From Zanthoxylum bungeanum (lineage: Eukaryota; Streptophyta; Magnoliopsida; Sapindales; Rutaceae): a DNA stretch of 64,000 bases. The notes under the pieces are model-generated. The model was not told the DNA's origin. It saw only the letters and a program-made list of their open reading frames with translations, and did not search any database. Of the stretch, positions 11,648 through 24,562 are shown piece by piece (position 1 is the stretch's first letter; each line of letters begins with the position of its first letter). The translations under genes were made by a program, and so were the position numbers. The stretch covers positions 62,001 to 126,000 of the forward strand of contig SKCR01007823.1 in assembly GCA_019454045.1 (NCBI GenBank), read 5' to 3'.

Positions 11648-13608
11648 TGTTAGTGTTCCTAGAACATGCCAAGATTGTCTAAGAGTGATTCGTGTGTGAA
11701 TTATCAAGAGAGTTGCGGAAAATACTCACATTGATCAGATGAGTTCAAAACTTTTTCCATGTATTGATGCTTCCAAGCCTTCTTTAAGTGTTCCAAACTC
11801 ATGAGTGAGTTTCCCTATCACCTTGATTCACTCCTTTAAGTGCTAGCTTGAACAAAAAATGAAAGAAAAATTTTCTCCTCCAAGGAGCTAAGTTTCGGCC
11901 ATGAGGGGAGAGGGAAAGAAGATGAAGTTTTCTTTGTATTTTGTTTCTAAAACCATAATACCAAAGTCAAGGTCATTTTAGTTTTTGTATATCATTTTCC
12001 AAAAAAGAAATACAAAGTGTGTTGTGTAAGTTACCATAATTACACTCAACCACTTCCATCAACAAAAAGTGACAAGTGATGTAAGTTGGTGGGACCCACT
12101 TTAAATTTAAAATTCAAGTGGTTTCTTCAACACACTTCGGGCACAGTTTTGTTTAATCCGATTAAATGAATTTCCCGTCGCAACGTAATTAAATCTAATT
12201 TAATTAAACAATAATGCCTAGCAAAATTATTACGGAAGTCGCTCGCGAATTAATTCCAAATTAATTCGTTGGCTTGAATTAAAATCCAATTTTAATTCCG
12301 TATTGAAATCTAATTTCAATTAATATATCTGATATATTATTTTAGCCCAATTAAATAAATTAAATAGTAAAATCCAATTTAACTATTAAATTTACTTTAC
12401 CGATTAATTCCAATTAATCGCGTTCTCTCTTCTCGACGAATTTAATCTCAGATAAATTCTCGACGTAATTAATCCTAGATTAATTCTTTCTTTTGATAAT
12501 TAATTCCCAGATTAATTATTGTCGTAATTAATCCCAGATTATTTTTCTCTCTCATAATTAATCCCAGATTAATTTTGTTGGAGTCAAATCTCATCGGTGA
12601 ATCTTCGGGAAGCGACCCAAGAGATCACTGGATATGATGGCAGTAAAACGGTCATCGGACTATCCGAATACGTGCGTACCCGGTACCACATTCTTACTGA
12701 TTTACAAGACATGGTTGGCTTCTATCAAAGCACCGTGCCTACCAAATTCTCCAGAAATATTCTTTAAAAGAATATGTAATCTTTGTTAGGCGTAGTATAT
12801 GTAGTATTGCGTATTACGATCTAGTATCGATATCACATGCTAGGCCTAGGGCTGGAATTGTGTTTGCCTCGTACGAATCATATATCGGATTTCTGGTAAC
12901 TAGTCTCTATAATCGGATAATTAGGACATAGTTATATTATCCCGATGACTGCAGTACTAAAGAGTACTAGTTTCGTATCCTGCGTGATCATCATCTCCAT
13001 ATGACTGAAGTGATACTTCCATCTTGACATCACATCCAATACACTACGATTCTCAGTATACCCAGAATAGGCGTACAAAGAACCTGTTAAAGCCCCAGAC
13101 GACCAAAACCAAAGTATACTGATTGTCGCAAGTATTAGTGATGCAAGTCTCAGGTTAAGACCAAATACACCTACCCTGATTCGGATTCCCATAGACACAT
13201 AGTCATACTACCAATGTGATTCCGATGGGTCTATACAGAGCGAAGCTGTTTCCGTACCATCGGTAAACAGAACCTCCTATTACACTTGCTTGAGTATCCA
13301 ATACCCAAATATATGAGAATTATGCCATTATGCCTCCATAATGCGCACAAGTGCAATACTAGTCTATTCCGCATTATCGATGTCCAGTCTCGATAATACT
13401 ACGACTAGGGATATTTAATGATTAAACCTTAAATATTGTCTCATATCTTATTAATCTGGTACTAATCATATGGACTTTTATCATTTATATATCCCGGTAA
13501 TCCAATTACAAATGATAAAAGAGCAATTTCCTTTGTCACATAGTTAATTTGTACAACAATGCCATGTTCTGTACAAATAGTGATGCTATGGGTCATAATT
13601 GTCGAACA
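11648..13608 (-). mobile_element. Solo LTR B' (copia-type, related to the LTRs of element B)
   Basis: A 1961-bp unit bounded by TGTTAGTG and TCGAACA, with a perfect 5-bp duplication CTTTC on both sides (11643-11647 and 13609-13613). It resembles the LTRs of element B (17182-19046 and 31788-33661) along its length, including the palindrome series (about 12150-12590). No primer site or internal region is present, so it is a solo LTR. It is nested in D', making it the younger insertion. Confidence 0.93.
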
Positions 13609-14523
13609 CTTTCTGAACTATCCAAGTCGATGTCATCACATATGTTTAACAATCCCTTCGTCGTAGGCTATCCATTTTGTGCTTAAGGAATATAGATTAC
13701 ACCTTCAAGTTTCCAAGGCGCACATCTCATATTGTCGACATGTCCACGATTATTTAAAACTAATCAGAACACAATTTCTAATGTATGCAATCCACCCTAG
13801 GTGATCGGCTTTGGCCAAAGTCTTAAGAATCGTGACTTACTCACACAGATAACTAAACCCCTTATGGTACACATACGAGCCGACGGATCCAGTCTTGATA
13901 CGCACTAGATTAACGAGTGCATTGGTCCACACCCAACGAACATCTAACGGTCAGATCATGAAAGGTATCTGACCTATATGGCATCAAAGTGTGGAGGATC
14001 ACAGACAAAATCAATGTTATTTATAGTCAAATGATCATATATGCTACTCGACTCGAGGAGATTCCTATTGACAGACGTCTGTACTTCCAACTATTATGAA
14101 TCACTTGTGAGTCATTCATTATTTGGTCCAACGAATACCCACACATCTATACGAGCTTCCCTTGCTCATGGTATACCAGGTTAAAAACCATTGGAACTCC
14201 AATTCTAATATACGACATATGCTAGTCTTCTAGGTTATAGGAATTCGACTTTACTCTAAAATCAATGACTAATAATATTTACTTTAAGAATAGTATATAA
14301 TTCAATATTATCCCAATGTTGGACCACCCTGTGTCCAGTATTACTACATGATTATTCTAAGATCGATGTCATTCTCAACATATTTATATATCAAACTAAT
14401 ATGCATAATGACATCCATTGAAAGGTTGAAATGAAAATATATTTATTTTATTAGTAAATAATAAAATATAACGTACAATACATTATTCGGATTGGTGTTC
14501 CAAGCACCAACTCCAACACCACG

Positions 14524-15256
14524 AACTAATTTGTAATCTCTTGATATGATCTAATAGACCAGTTTGGGAGGTTAATGAACCAAGTAAGGGTTAGGTCTGT
14601 TAGTGTCTCTCTGAACCCTCTACATATTCCATCCTCCCATTGGTGCGGAGCTAGATCTTTAGACATCATCTTATATTTGTAATGGACAATGTGATAGTCC
14701 ATGTCAGTGGATCTATCGTATAGCCTCATGTCTGGGGATAAACTTCCGTAGGAGCTCTATAGAAGTAATGGTCTCCTGGAAATGAGTGTCTGAAATTTTC
14801 ACTGCTCAACTCCTCCTAATTGGTAGTCTCACTCCAGGTAGACTAGAAAGAACCATTTTTTTGAAGTCTTCCATCTCCTCGCGCATGCTGGAGGTGATTT
14901 GTTACGATGGGTCTACGGGAGCAGGGTCGTTGGTCGTCAAGTGGGCTGAGTATGATCTACTAGTGGTTGATTATGGTTGGCCACATCATTGAATGTCCCT
15001 AAAAGATCGGTCAAACAGGTCTATTGGGGTGATCTTATGTGCCTCACCTTTGAGAAGTCAAGGCCATATGCTCCAATTACTTCAGGAGGTTGGCGTCGGT
15101 ACCTCGTATGCTGAGATTTTCCTACTCTAACATTCACAGACGGTCTTGAAGGGTAGCTAATTAAGCAGATATGGAGTCTGGGGTGTTATCATTGCCGAAA
15201 GTCATGAGTGATGTGGGGATCGTAGACTGAGAGATTTTTACTTGCTATGAATCGTT
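14524..15256 (-). pseudogene. Ty3/gypsy gag fragment (upstream part), element G
   Basis: Minus-strand frame 14526-14729 gives a gag core: M-R-L-Y-D, D-Y-H-I-V-H-Y-K, then L-T-L-T-W-F-I-N-L-P-N-W-S-I. This pattern is typical of the plant gypsy gag domain. Upstream (to 15256) the frame is broken by many stops. It begins just after the primer site at 15257 and continues beyond D' at 9825-10034. Confidence 0.75.
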
Positions 15257-15279
15257 GGGACCCTATGATGGGCACCAAA
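15257..15279 (-). other. Degenerate primer binding site of gypsy element G
   Basis: The minus strand reads TTTGGTGCCCATCATAGGG, recognisable as a mutated TTGGCGCCGTCTGTGGGGA site like the intact one in element E (44601-44621). It lies between LTR and gag as expected. Confidence 0.6.
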
Positions 15280-15289
15280 TTATAGACAT

Positions 15290-16080
15290 TGAATTTTGCC
15301 TTACATCCAGAATCTAGAATTATACGATAAGGGCTCTAACGATCCTGTAAAAAAAAGGTCGAATGATCGCATTGTATCTACCCACCGGTGTGATGGATGT
15401 CGTAGGCACTTCGACGCTCAAGTCAGTGATGTAGACGAGCGAAAATAGTGAAAAAAGCAAGGTTTAGGGTTATCTTGATCTTCGTAGATTACCGTAAGGG
15501 CGGTAGGCTGGTGTTTATGAGTTATTGTATACTTTGAGAGCTCGAGTGTGAGTGCCAAATCAACCCCTCTGACCCCTTCTTACTTTATAGGCCATGAGGT
15601 AGCCTTCAAGATGGATTCAGATTCCTTGGAAGATTCGTATTCCTAGCCTATTTAAGAAAATGGTAGTTGAATTATGGTTGAATCACGAGTTCTTATATAT
15701 ATATGAGATTAGATATAATCCCTATGGTATTTGGATTATACCACCATATTTATAAGTGTGAAGTCTTGATCTAAATACTTAGTTTCCTTATTGATGATGA
15801 ACTAGTGTGTTGATTGGCCTGATAATGTCGAATGGGACATCGAGTATCATGATTAAGATCTGTTGAAATCCTTATAAGTCGTATGGGATCTTGGAAGCCT
15901 TTAGGCCGTTTAGGCCTTCATCATTTGGGGCTTATGGGCTTATTTTGGGCAATCCATGATGCTGTTCTGGGCCAAGTGACGGCCACGAAGCTCATTCTTA
16001 TAAATCTCATGCGATGGTCTGAGATACAATGACCACTGGGTCCCTCGCCAAATTTGGCTCGTACAGTGATGTGTCTGACA
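15290..16080 (-). repeat. Probable 5' LTR of gypsy element G
   Basis: The DNA to the right of the primer site should be the 5' LTR of this minus-strand element. A start of TGTCAGACAC at 16080 and an end of AAAATTCA at 15290 give a TG...CA repeat of about 790 bp, close to the 804-bp LTRs of element E. A TATA-like run (TATATATAAG, minus) is near 15695. The other LTR is outside the window, so the ends are an estimate. Confidence 0.5.
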
Positions 16081-16723
16081 TGTGAGTGGATATTTTTATT
16101 TTAAGTTTTTCTTGATATTTTATTTTATATTTTATTTGATACATTCGTTTTATGTTTTCATTTTACAATAAAATTTTTTGATAAGAACGATTATGGATAA
16201 TTTATTTGACTTGACATGAGATTTCTGATTGGCTGATATATGATACGTTTTCTGCAACGATGCTTCTATGATGATTTTGTTTTATGGACTTTGAAACATT
16301 TGTGGCGTTTGTATAGGGTCTTGTCCAGTTGCAGTGGACCGACCAATTACCCTATGTTGACATGGTCTTGTTTCAACAATGCCCGGTTAGTGCTCGCTAC
16401 CCAGACATTGGGCGTCTGATATTTTCATCCGGCTGACTTGGTTCCTAGACTTTTGGTATATTCGTCTAGTTGGTCCGTGCATGCGTTGATATAGTTTTAT
16501 GATGACATTGATTTTGAAATTTTATTTCAATCACAGAGATCAATTTTATGAAATAATGCGGAAAACTTGTTTTATAGTTTTTCGGAAAAAGTAATTTGAA
16601 AAGTTTGTTCTGAAAAGATTCGCTTCTGAAAGAGTTATATTTGAGATGCATTGGATTACGCTTGTGATACGAAATATTTTTTCCACGGTGCTCGTACTAT
16701 GTTTTACTTATTTTAATGATTTT
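16081..16723. other. AT-rich DNA left of the tandem duplication
   Basis: No gene seen. The part at 16300-16450 resembles the start of the duplicated block (TAGGGTCTTGTCC; compare TAGGGTTTTGTCC at 16745) and may be an older, more diverged copy. Confidence 0.4.
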
Positions 16724-17181
16724 GACCTGCCGTGGTGCCTACATAGGGTTTTGTCCATCTAAAAATGGTTGACTCACTACGCTATGTCGATGTCGTCATT
16801 TATTCGTGCATTGTCTGGTCAAGGAGCGTGATTCAAATAATGGACGTCCAATTAGTTTTGATTATTTTGATTTTGGAACTTGATTTAGATGTTTGGAAAC
16901 TTTTATTTTCAGAAGATTTGTTTTCGAATAAGTTGAGTTTTAAAAATTATTACCTTGTGTTTTGGTTTCTGATGATGTATGAGTTGACTGTATGAAATTT
17001 ATATTGTGATTCCGTTGCTGATGGTGAATGAGTTTGATTGCATGGAATTTGTAATATAATTATTGTATCTGATAATGAATGTGATTGCATGTAAATAATC
17101 CGTATTATGTTTCAATTTCTGATGATGAATGGGATTGTCTGTAAATAATCTATATTATGTTTCTGTTTCTGATGATGAAAT
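16724..17181 (+). repeat. Tandem block 1, left part (split by element B)
   Basis: Starts GACCTGCCGTGGTGCC and contains a subarray of about 50-bp units (CTGATGATGAATGTGATT...GTAAATAATC...). It continues at 33662-34080. Block 2 (34081-34349 plus 36727-about 37300) is a second copy in the same order and orientation. Confidence 0.8.
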
Positions 17182-19046
17182 TGTAAGTGTTCCTAGAACA
17201 TGCCAAGGATCTATAAGTCATGATTTCATGTGTGAATAATCAAAGAAGTTGCGGAAAAAATACTTACAATGAGCGGATGTAGGATTTCAAAAATCTTTGA
17301 GTTTCGGAAGCTCCAAGCTTTGTATGTTGAATGCAATCCAAGGATGAGTTTCTATATCACCTCACAATACTCCTTATGTGCTAGCAATGAAGATTTTTGA
17401 AGCAAAAATCATGAACAAGAGAGGGAGAGTTTCGGCCACATGAGAGGAGATTTTTGATATTTTGTTTCTAAAACACATACCAAAATCAACTTACAAAATG
17501 GTGTATATCTTTTCCAAAAATATAAAGTGTGTTGAAGGGAAAAATACAATTAATGTATTCAACAACTTCCATCACCAAAAAGGTGACTAGATGTCAATCA
17601 CAAAAGTAGACACTTGATGTAAGTTTGTGGGCCCCACTTTAAATTTCAAAATTCAAGTAGGCTTGCTCAACACACTTTGGGCTCTGGTTTGTTTAATCCG
17701 ATTAAACGAATTTTCCATCGCGACGTAATTAAATCCAATTTTTTTAAATAATAATGCCTAGCAAAATTATTACGAAAGTCGCCCGCGAATTAATTCTAAA
17801 TTAATTCGTTCGCCAGAATTAAAATCCAATTTTAATTCCACTTTGAAATCCGATTTCAATTAATATATCCAATATATTATTTAATCGATTAATTCCAAAT
17901 TAATCGCGTTATCTCTTCTATTAGAATTTTATCCCAGATAAATTTTTGCTGCCATTAATCCCATATTAATTTTCCTTCTCTTAATTAATCCTAGATTAAT
18001 TCTATTCGAGTCAAATATCATTGGTGATTCTTTGGGAAGCGACCCAAGAGATCCCTGGATATGTTGGAAGTAAATCCGGTAGTCGGACTATCCGAACACG
18101 TGCGTACCTCGTACCACATTCTTATCGATTTACAAGACATGGTTGGCTTCTAGCAAAGCACCGTGTCTACCCAATTCTCCAGAAATATTCAACGAAAAAT
18201 ATATAATCTATATCAGGCATAATATATAATATATTGCGTATTACGATCCAGTATCGGATGTCACATGCTAGGCTTGGGGCTGGAATTGTGTCTGCCACGT
18301 ACGAAGCATATATGGATCACTAGCAACTAGTCTCTTTAATCGGATAATCATTACCTTGTCATATTATCCCGATATTTGTAACATATTAGAGTACCAGTTA
18401 TGTATCCCTACGTGATCATCATCTCCATATGACTGTACTGACACTTCCATCTTGACATCACACCCAATAAACTACGATTCTCAATAAACCTATAAGAGGC
18501 GTACACAGAACCTGTTAAAGTCTCGGACGACCAAAACCAAATCGTACTGATTGTCGCAAGTATTAGCGATGCAAGTCTCAGGTTAAGACCAAATACACCT
18601 ACCCTGATTCGGATTCCCATAGACACATAGTCATACTACCAATGGGATTCCGAGGGGTCTATCCAGAGCGAAGCTGTTTCCGTACCATCGGTAAACAGAA
18701 CCTCCTATTACACTTGCATGAGTATCCAATACCCAAATATATTAGAACTATGCTGTTACGCTTCCATAATGTGCACAAGTGTAATACTAGCTTATTCTGC
18801 ATTATCGATGTCCAGTCTCGATAATACTACGACTAGGGATATTTAATTATCAAACCTTTCGTGGATTGATACTGTCTCATATCTTATTAATCCGGAACTA
18901 ATCATAAGAACTTTTATCATTTATATATTCAAGTAATCTAATTACAAAATGATAAAATAGCAATTTCATTTGTCACATAGTTAATTTGTACAAAAACTAC
19001 AATGTCTTTTACAAATAGTGATGCTATGGGTCATAATTGTCCAACA
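17182..19046 (-). repeat. 3' LTR of element B
   Basis: 1865 bp, on the minus strand TGTTGGACAATT... to ...AACACTTACA. It matches 31788-33661 and solo LTR B'. It includes the palindrome series at about 17690-18010. Confidence 0.92.
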
Positions 19047-19061
19047 AACTCCCACTTGGCC
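19047..19061 (-). other. Polypurine tract of element B
   Basis: The minus strand reads GGCCAAGTGGGAGTT immediately upstream of the 3' LTR and abutting the pol stop codon, as in elements A and C. Confidence 0.8.
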
Positions 19062-21189
19062 TATAGCCAATCACTCAAGTATCTACCACCTGAACTATGT
19101 ACATGTCGCTCAAACTTTTGCTGAGAAATAGCCTTCGTCAGCGGATCTGCAATGTTGTCATCTTATGCGACCTTCTCGATCTTCATATCGCCACGATGTA
19201 TGATCTCACGAAATAGATGGAAATATCGAAGTACATGTTTGGATCGTTGATGAGACCACGATTCCTTAGCCTGTGCTATAGCCCCGTTATTGTCACAATA
19301 CAAAGGAACGAGCTCAACTGCTAACGGAACTACTCCGAATCCAATTAAGAATTTACGGATCCAAACTGCCTCTTTTACTTCCTCAGCTGCAGCGATATAT
19401 TCTGCTTCTGTTGTTGAATCGGCAACAGTCTCTTGCTTGGAATATTTCCAGCTCACTACTCCGTTGTTCAAACAAAATATGTACCCAGATTGTGACTTAC
19501 AATCTTCTTTATTGGTTTGGAAACTTACATCGATAAACCCAGTTAACTCAAGTTCTCATTCTCCATAGATTAAGAAAGCATCCTTAGTTTGTCTAAGATA
19601 CTTAAGGATGTTCTTAACCGCAACCCAGTGACCATCACCTAGATCGGCCTGATAGCGACTACACATGCTCAAAGCATACGAGACATCAGGTCTCATACAT
19701 ATCATGGCATACATGATCGATCCGACTGCAGAAGCGAAAGAGATCCGACTCATATTGTCTCTCTCATCTTGAGTCTTAGGACACATGTCCTTAGATAGAC
19801 AGACGCCATGTGACACTGTCAACAGTCCCCTCTTAGACTGATCCATGTTGAATCTCTTCAACACTTTGTCAATATACGAGCTCTGGGAGAGTCCAAGTAG
19901 CTTTCTAGATCTATCCCGGTAGATCCTTATTCCCAGAATAAAAGCAGCTTCTCCCAGATCTTTCATGGAGAATTTTAATGAAAGCCAAGCTTTCACCGAT
20001 TGTAGCATGGGAATGTCATTGCCAATAAGCAATACATCATCTACGTAAAGGACAATGAATGTCAGTGCGCTCCCATTAACCTTCTTATATACATCAGGAT
20101 CATCTTCGTTTTGAAAGAAATCATATTCTTTTATGATCTCATCAAAACGTTGGTTCCAAGAACGTGATGATTGCTTCAATCCATAAATGGATCGATTTAA
20201 CTTGCAAACCTTGTTTTCATGTTTTGGTACGACAAAATCGTCAGGCTATTGCATATAAACTTCCTCCAAAAGGTTTCTGTTAAGGAAAGTGGTTTTTACG
20301 TCCATCTGCCATATTTCATAATCAAAATATACAGCAATAGCAAGCATTATCCGAATGGATTTAATCATGGAAACAGGTAAAAAAGTTTCGTCGTAGTCGA
20401 CATCATGTCGTTGACGATACCATTTCGCTACAAGCCTAGCTTTGTACGTTTGTATGTTGCCATACATGTCGGTCTTCTTCTTGGAGACCCATTTACAACC
20501 AATAGGCTTTACGCCTTCTGGTGCATCAACCAGTGTCCAATATATATGGAATCCATTTCGGACTTCATGGCTTCTTGCCATAAAGTGGAGTCGATATCTT
20601 GTATCGCTTCCTCATACGTAGCCGGCTCATTATCCTCAATAAGATTAATATCTACGTGAGGTGAGATCAGAAACCCATACCTCTCAGGTTTTTTCTGACT
20701 CTCTCTGATCTACGTGGTTCTGTGTATTAGAAGATTGTGGTACACTTTCATCCCTTATGAACTATTCGTGTTCCATTAAAAAATCAGTGCCAGGAACAGT
20801 ATCACTACGATTTTCATCGAGTTCTACTTTCCTCCCCCTTACCACTGCATTTAGGAATTCCTTTTCAAGGAAAACCACATGTAGAGCAACAAATACCTTT
20901 TTCTCATGTGGGTGGCAGAAGTAATATCATTTGGTTTCCCTAGGATAACCTACAAATAGGTACTTATCCGATTTGGGTTCTAGTTTGGTAATCATCCAAA
21001 CGTTTACGTATGCCCAGCATCCCCAAATCTTCAAGAATGGAGAAACTCAGTTTCTTCCTGTCCATATTTCATATGGAGCCTGTTGAACAACTTCGACGGA
21101 ACCTATTATTCAAAAAGTATTGCACTGCTCAATGCATATCCCAATAAGGAAATTTGTGCTCAGTGCGACTCATCAACAAACACCTTATC
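19061..21189 (-). pseudogene. Copia pol fragment of element B: integrase C-terminus, reverse transcriptase, RNase H
   Basis: Minus-strand copia polyprotein C-terminal half. Order: integrase end (S-R-T-E-H near 21160; Y-E-I-W-T-G-R-K-like near 21070), RT N-part 20246-20581 (C-K-W-V, Y-K-A-R-L-V-A-K, D-Y-D-E-T-F, W-Q-M-D-V-K-T-T-F-L), RT C-part 19556-20179 with Y-V-D-D at the active site, and RNase H 19163-19471 (T-E-A-E-Y-I-A-A-A, L-Y-C-D-N-N-G-A-I). From the RT N-part to the normal stop at 19061 one frame is kept, broken only by stops near 20243, 19553 and 19160. There is a frameshift near 20560. The family copies element RNA into DNA; this copy is inactive but is the best relative of A and C. 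Confidence 0.93.
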
Positions 21190-23225
21190 ATAACGCAAGC
21201 GCACGTATCGTTCAAGTAGTATAAAAATATCGATCCCACGAGGACTTAATTCCTACTTTTGTTATTAATTGTTGAATCTATTTATTTACAAATATCTAAT
21301 TAAAGGAAAAGAGAATGATTGTTTGATTGGTTGAATGTGGTTTTCCTTAATTAAAATAAATAAAATAAACAAAAGAAAATACTAAGGAAAATAACAAAAG
21401 ACTCAAAGATCTAGGGTGTGAATCTTTCTAATATCTTTTAAAAGATGAAGATTATTTTATGTTTGTGTAATAAATTGGTTTACTAACCTGGAACACGAAA
21501 TATGCGAAAGCCTCTGTCGATGGTCAGACGCAAATACCCAGTTTAACCCAATTGAACCATATGTCTATGTCAACCAAATTACCTGGATTCATTAAGTTTA
21601 AGTTCCAATTATGGCTACCCCCGCCCGACAGGTATATGTCTATCCTGTAAGGAAATCTATTAAAGGGTTATCTATCCTCAAGGAAGATCGTGGGCTATTA
21701 AGTCTAAGGCTGAAAAAAAAATTCCTTTGTCAAGTTTATTTTAGATTTACCACATCAATCTTATTGGTGATCAGACAACAAGAAGCATTAAGCTTAAGAC
21801 TAAATAAGTAAACCTTTAAATTACCCAAACTATAAATAACCCCTTATAAACCGGTGATATTGGATTTCATCACAACCCCAGATAACTGGCTTAGTTACGA
21901 CACATATTTACGGGTAGTAAAAACTTAAATAAAATAAAAAACATAAAGTAAAATGCTGAAAAGTAAATGCTGAAAGTAAATGCTGAAATTAAATGCTGAA
22001 AGTAAATTGCTGAAAAGTAAATGCTGAAAGTAAATTGCTGAAAAGTAAATGCTGAAAGTAAATTGCTGAAAGTAAATTGCTGAAAAGTAAATTAAGTAAA
22101 ACAATAAAAGAAAATGCTGAGGTAAAATGATCCACTTTTATTACTTCTATTTTAGATATCTCCCTTAATAAATATATTAACTTTGCATGATAATTACCAA
22201 CCAGCCATATAGGCGGTATCCAGATTAAGAAATCAAATTTAATAATTAATTACCAACCGACCAATATGGCGGTATCCTCGTTAAGTCAGGTTTTAACTAG
22301 TTTATATATTATAATTAAGGGAGATTAATCTAAATATTAGTAATAAAAGTTTTACCTTTTACCCCAGCAAAGGGGAGTTACCTCCTCATTACTGAAAAGT
22401 AAAAACTGAAAATTAAAGAAAGAAAAGTATTGTGCGTAAAAGTAAATTGCGGAAAGTAAAAACTGAAAAGTAAAAAAAAAAAAGTGCGAAAGCGGAAATT
22501 AATTACTGAAAGCTGTAAATAAACAAACAAGATACAATCTTCTTAGTATTCTTAAGGAATTCCTTAGAAGAAAGTATGAATTTACAAATGAAATGGCTTG
22601 GTATTTATAGGCAAAATTTTGCCTCCATCAAATCATCCACCAAATCCATTATTAATTGCTCCACTAATTGCTCCACCAAATCCATTATTAATTGCTCCAC
22701 TAATTGCTTATCATGTTTGGTGGTGATTTGATAATTTTTATTATTTATTTATTAATTTATTTTTTTGCTTTGAAAATGATTGAAAATGACTTTAATAATT
22801 ACACACAACACACTTCTGGATGGTTCATCAATTTCGGGCATGAAATCTTCAGAATTCGAAATTATTTTGTCTTTCAAGTTGTAGATCTTTGAGTCTTCTT
22901 TAATCTGGAACTTGAATCAGCTCAATCCGATATCGGAGTAAAAACGTTATGCCCAAAATACGACAGATGCGCAAAACTGGAATTTCCAAAACTGCACTTC
23001 GTTAAAACGCCCTTTCAAGTTTCCAATCTCCAAAATTAATATGTCAAGTCCAATTTTTGCCCTTATTTGACCCACATTTCGTCCTAAATGATTTCATTGT
23101 GTCCCAATATTATTTTATCTGCAAAATAAACTAAAACACATCAAAACGTTCATCAAACCCGAGAAACTAAACAAAATATTAAGTAAAAGGGGCGGTAAAT
23201 ATTGATATATTTTCCGCTCATCACA
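21190..23225 (-). repeat. 3' LTR of element L, outer end truncated
   Basis: Matches 27127-29188 with scattered substitutions and small indels. It contains a variable run of AAGTAAATGCTGA-type short repeats (21945-22100), a 41-bp direct repeat (about 22631-22708) and a minus-strand TATAAATAC box at 22601-22609. About 21 terminal bases present in the other LTR (27106-27126) are missing here. Confidence 0.9.
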
Positions 23226-23239
23226 CCCCCAAACCTAAC
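23226..23239 (-). other. Polypurine tract of element L
   Basis: The minus strand reads GTTAGGTTTGGGGG immediately before the LTR start TGTGATGAG. This G-rich tract is usual for Athila/Tat-like elements. Confidence 0.85.
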
Positions 23240-24562
23240 ATTTTGCTAGTCCTCGAGCAAAACAACAAAATAAAATACAAGAAACAATTAAAATTAAACT
23301 AAGCCACTTTCGTAGGGATCACGGTTGCATTTAGCATATGCAACAAGCCTTTAAAACCCTAGGTGTCCCTAGTGGACGAGTTATAGTCTCGTGAGGGCTT
23401 ACAGCAACGATACCCACAAACGTTTTACAAAAGTAAAAAGATAATAAAACTAATGCACACAAAAGCAAAAAGAAAGCAGAGAAAAGAGAATAAAGAAGTT
23501 AGTGACTAATCAGGTGAAACTTCTACTCAAGTTACTAGTTGTTTTCTTTCTTTCTAAATTACTGAATAAGTAAATTCTCCGATTATATTTACCATTCTCC
23601 ATATGCACACAGCCAACAAAATATTAAACAACTCATTTTTTGCCCACAACAGTCACAAGTGCAGTTGATAAGAGAGTAATATTTTTGTCCTAAAGTTTTA
23701 TCAGAATTCACACCTTTTTGTAGCAATGGAATAATTTTTCTGAATTTTTTCATTGATTTTTTATTTTTTTTTTATTTATATACAATATCTTCCGTCTATG
23801 TAGCGAGTGTTGGGTCGGTGGCTCCCAAACCAGTTGGCTTTAGGGCACCAGGTGTTAAGACACCCCTACGGACTTAATTACTCAGACTTCAGATATATAT
23901 ATATTTATTTATATATTTGCAACATCCTTGATCCATGTAGCGAGCTTTGGGCCAGTGACTCCCAAACCAGTTGGTTTAGGGCACTAGGTGTTAAAACACC
24001 CTTACAGACTTAATAACTCGGATCTCAGACGTTTTTTTTTTTTATTCCATCACTTTTTGAGATGCTTCCTCCAATTAAACTAGAGCACTGAATATTACAA
24101 ACTTTTCAATTTTAGCTCATGTCCGTATGTTACTATGTATGTTGATAATATCTGCTAACTGAGCATATGAAGATCCATTTTAGTCAGTTTTATGGAGAAT
24201 TCACAAATTAAATAATTTAAAATGAAATAAACAAAAATTAACTTGTTCCGAAATAGGTTTGAGATACGTCTCAGGAGTGGAAACTCCTTACTCAGCTATC
24301 TCTTACCAATTTCACTTTTTTAGTCAAAATAAAAACACAAAAACACAAAATATTTTTGTAATTTTTGAAAAATTTTCAATTTTTTTTGTATTTTCGAAAA
24401 ATTTTGGAATAAAAATAAAAAAAACAACACACAAACTAAAAACAAGGTTCTGATCAACTAATTCCCTCCCCCAAACCTAAATGAGACATTGTCCCCAATG
24501 TCTTAAACAGTAGAAGAAGAGTTTAGAAGATAATACCTGGTTAGCTGAAATTTTACAGGAAA
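23240..24562 (-). other. 3' untranslated region of element L with a duplicated segment
   Basis: No gene seen. Two diverged copies of a segment of about 90 bp lie at 23803-23895 and 23940-24030 (shared CTCCCAAACCAGTTGG and AGGGCAC). A GATACGTCTCAGGAGTGG...TTACTCAGC segment (24258-24300) is a diverged copy of 25468-25510 on the far side of the LOG gene. The two related segments therefore flank the gene. Confidence 0.5.

Larger units (their letters stand above)
10035..14518 (-). mobile_element. Solo LTR D' (copia-type), itself split by solo LTR B'
   Basis: On the minus strand it starts TGTTGGAGTTGG and ends CCCCAACA, so it has matching TGTTGG/CCAACA ends. It is flanked by CCATG (10030-10034) and CCACG (14519-14523), a 5-bp target duplication with one change. 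Removing B' leaves about 2.5 kb. It is related to the 3' LTR of element D (61315-63712): both start with GGTTGGTGCT after the first bases and share further segments. No internal coding region lies between its ends, so it is a solo LTR left by LTR-LTR recombination. It interrupts the gag of element G. Confidence 0.85.

Noticed and set aside
20405..20659. Plus-strand frame opposite RT of element B
   Set aside because: It is the antisense shadow of a strongly supported RT frame. The same applies to 19290-19568 and 60790-61080.
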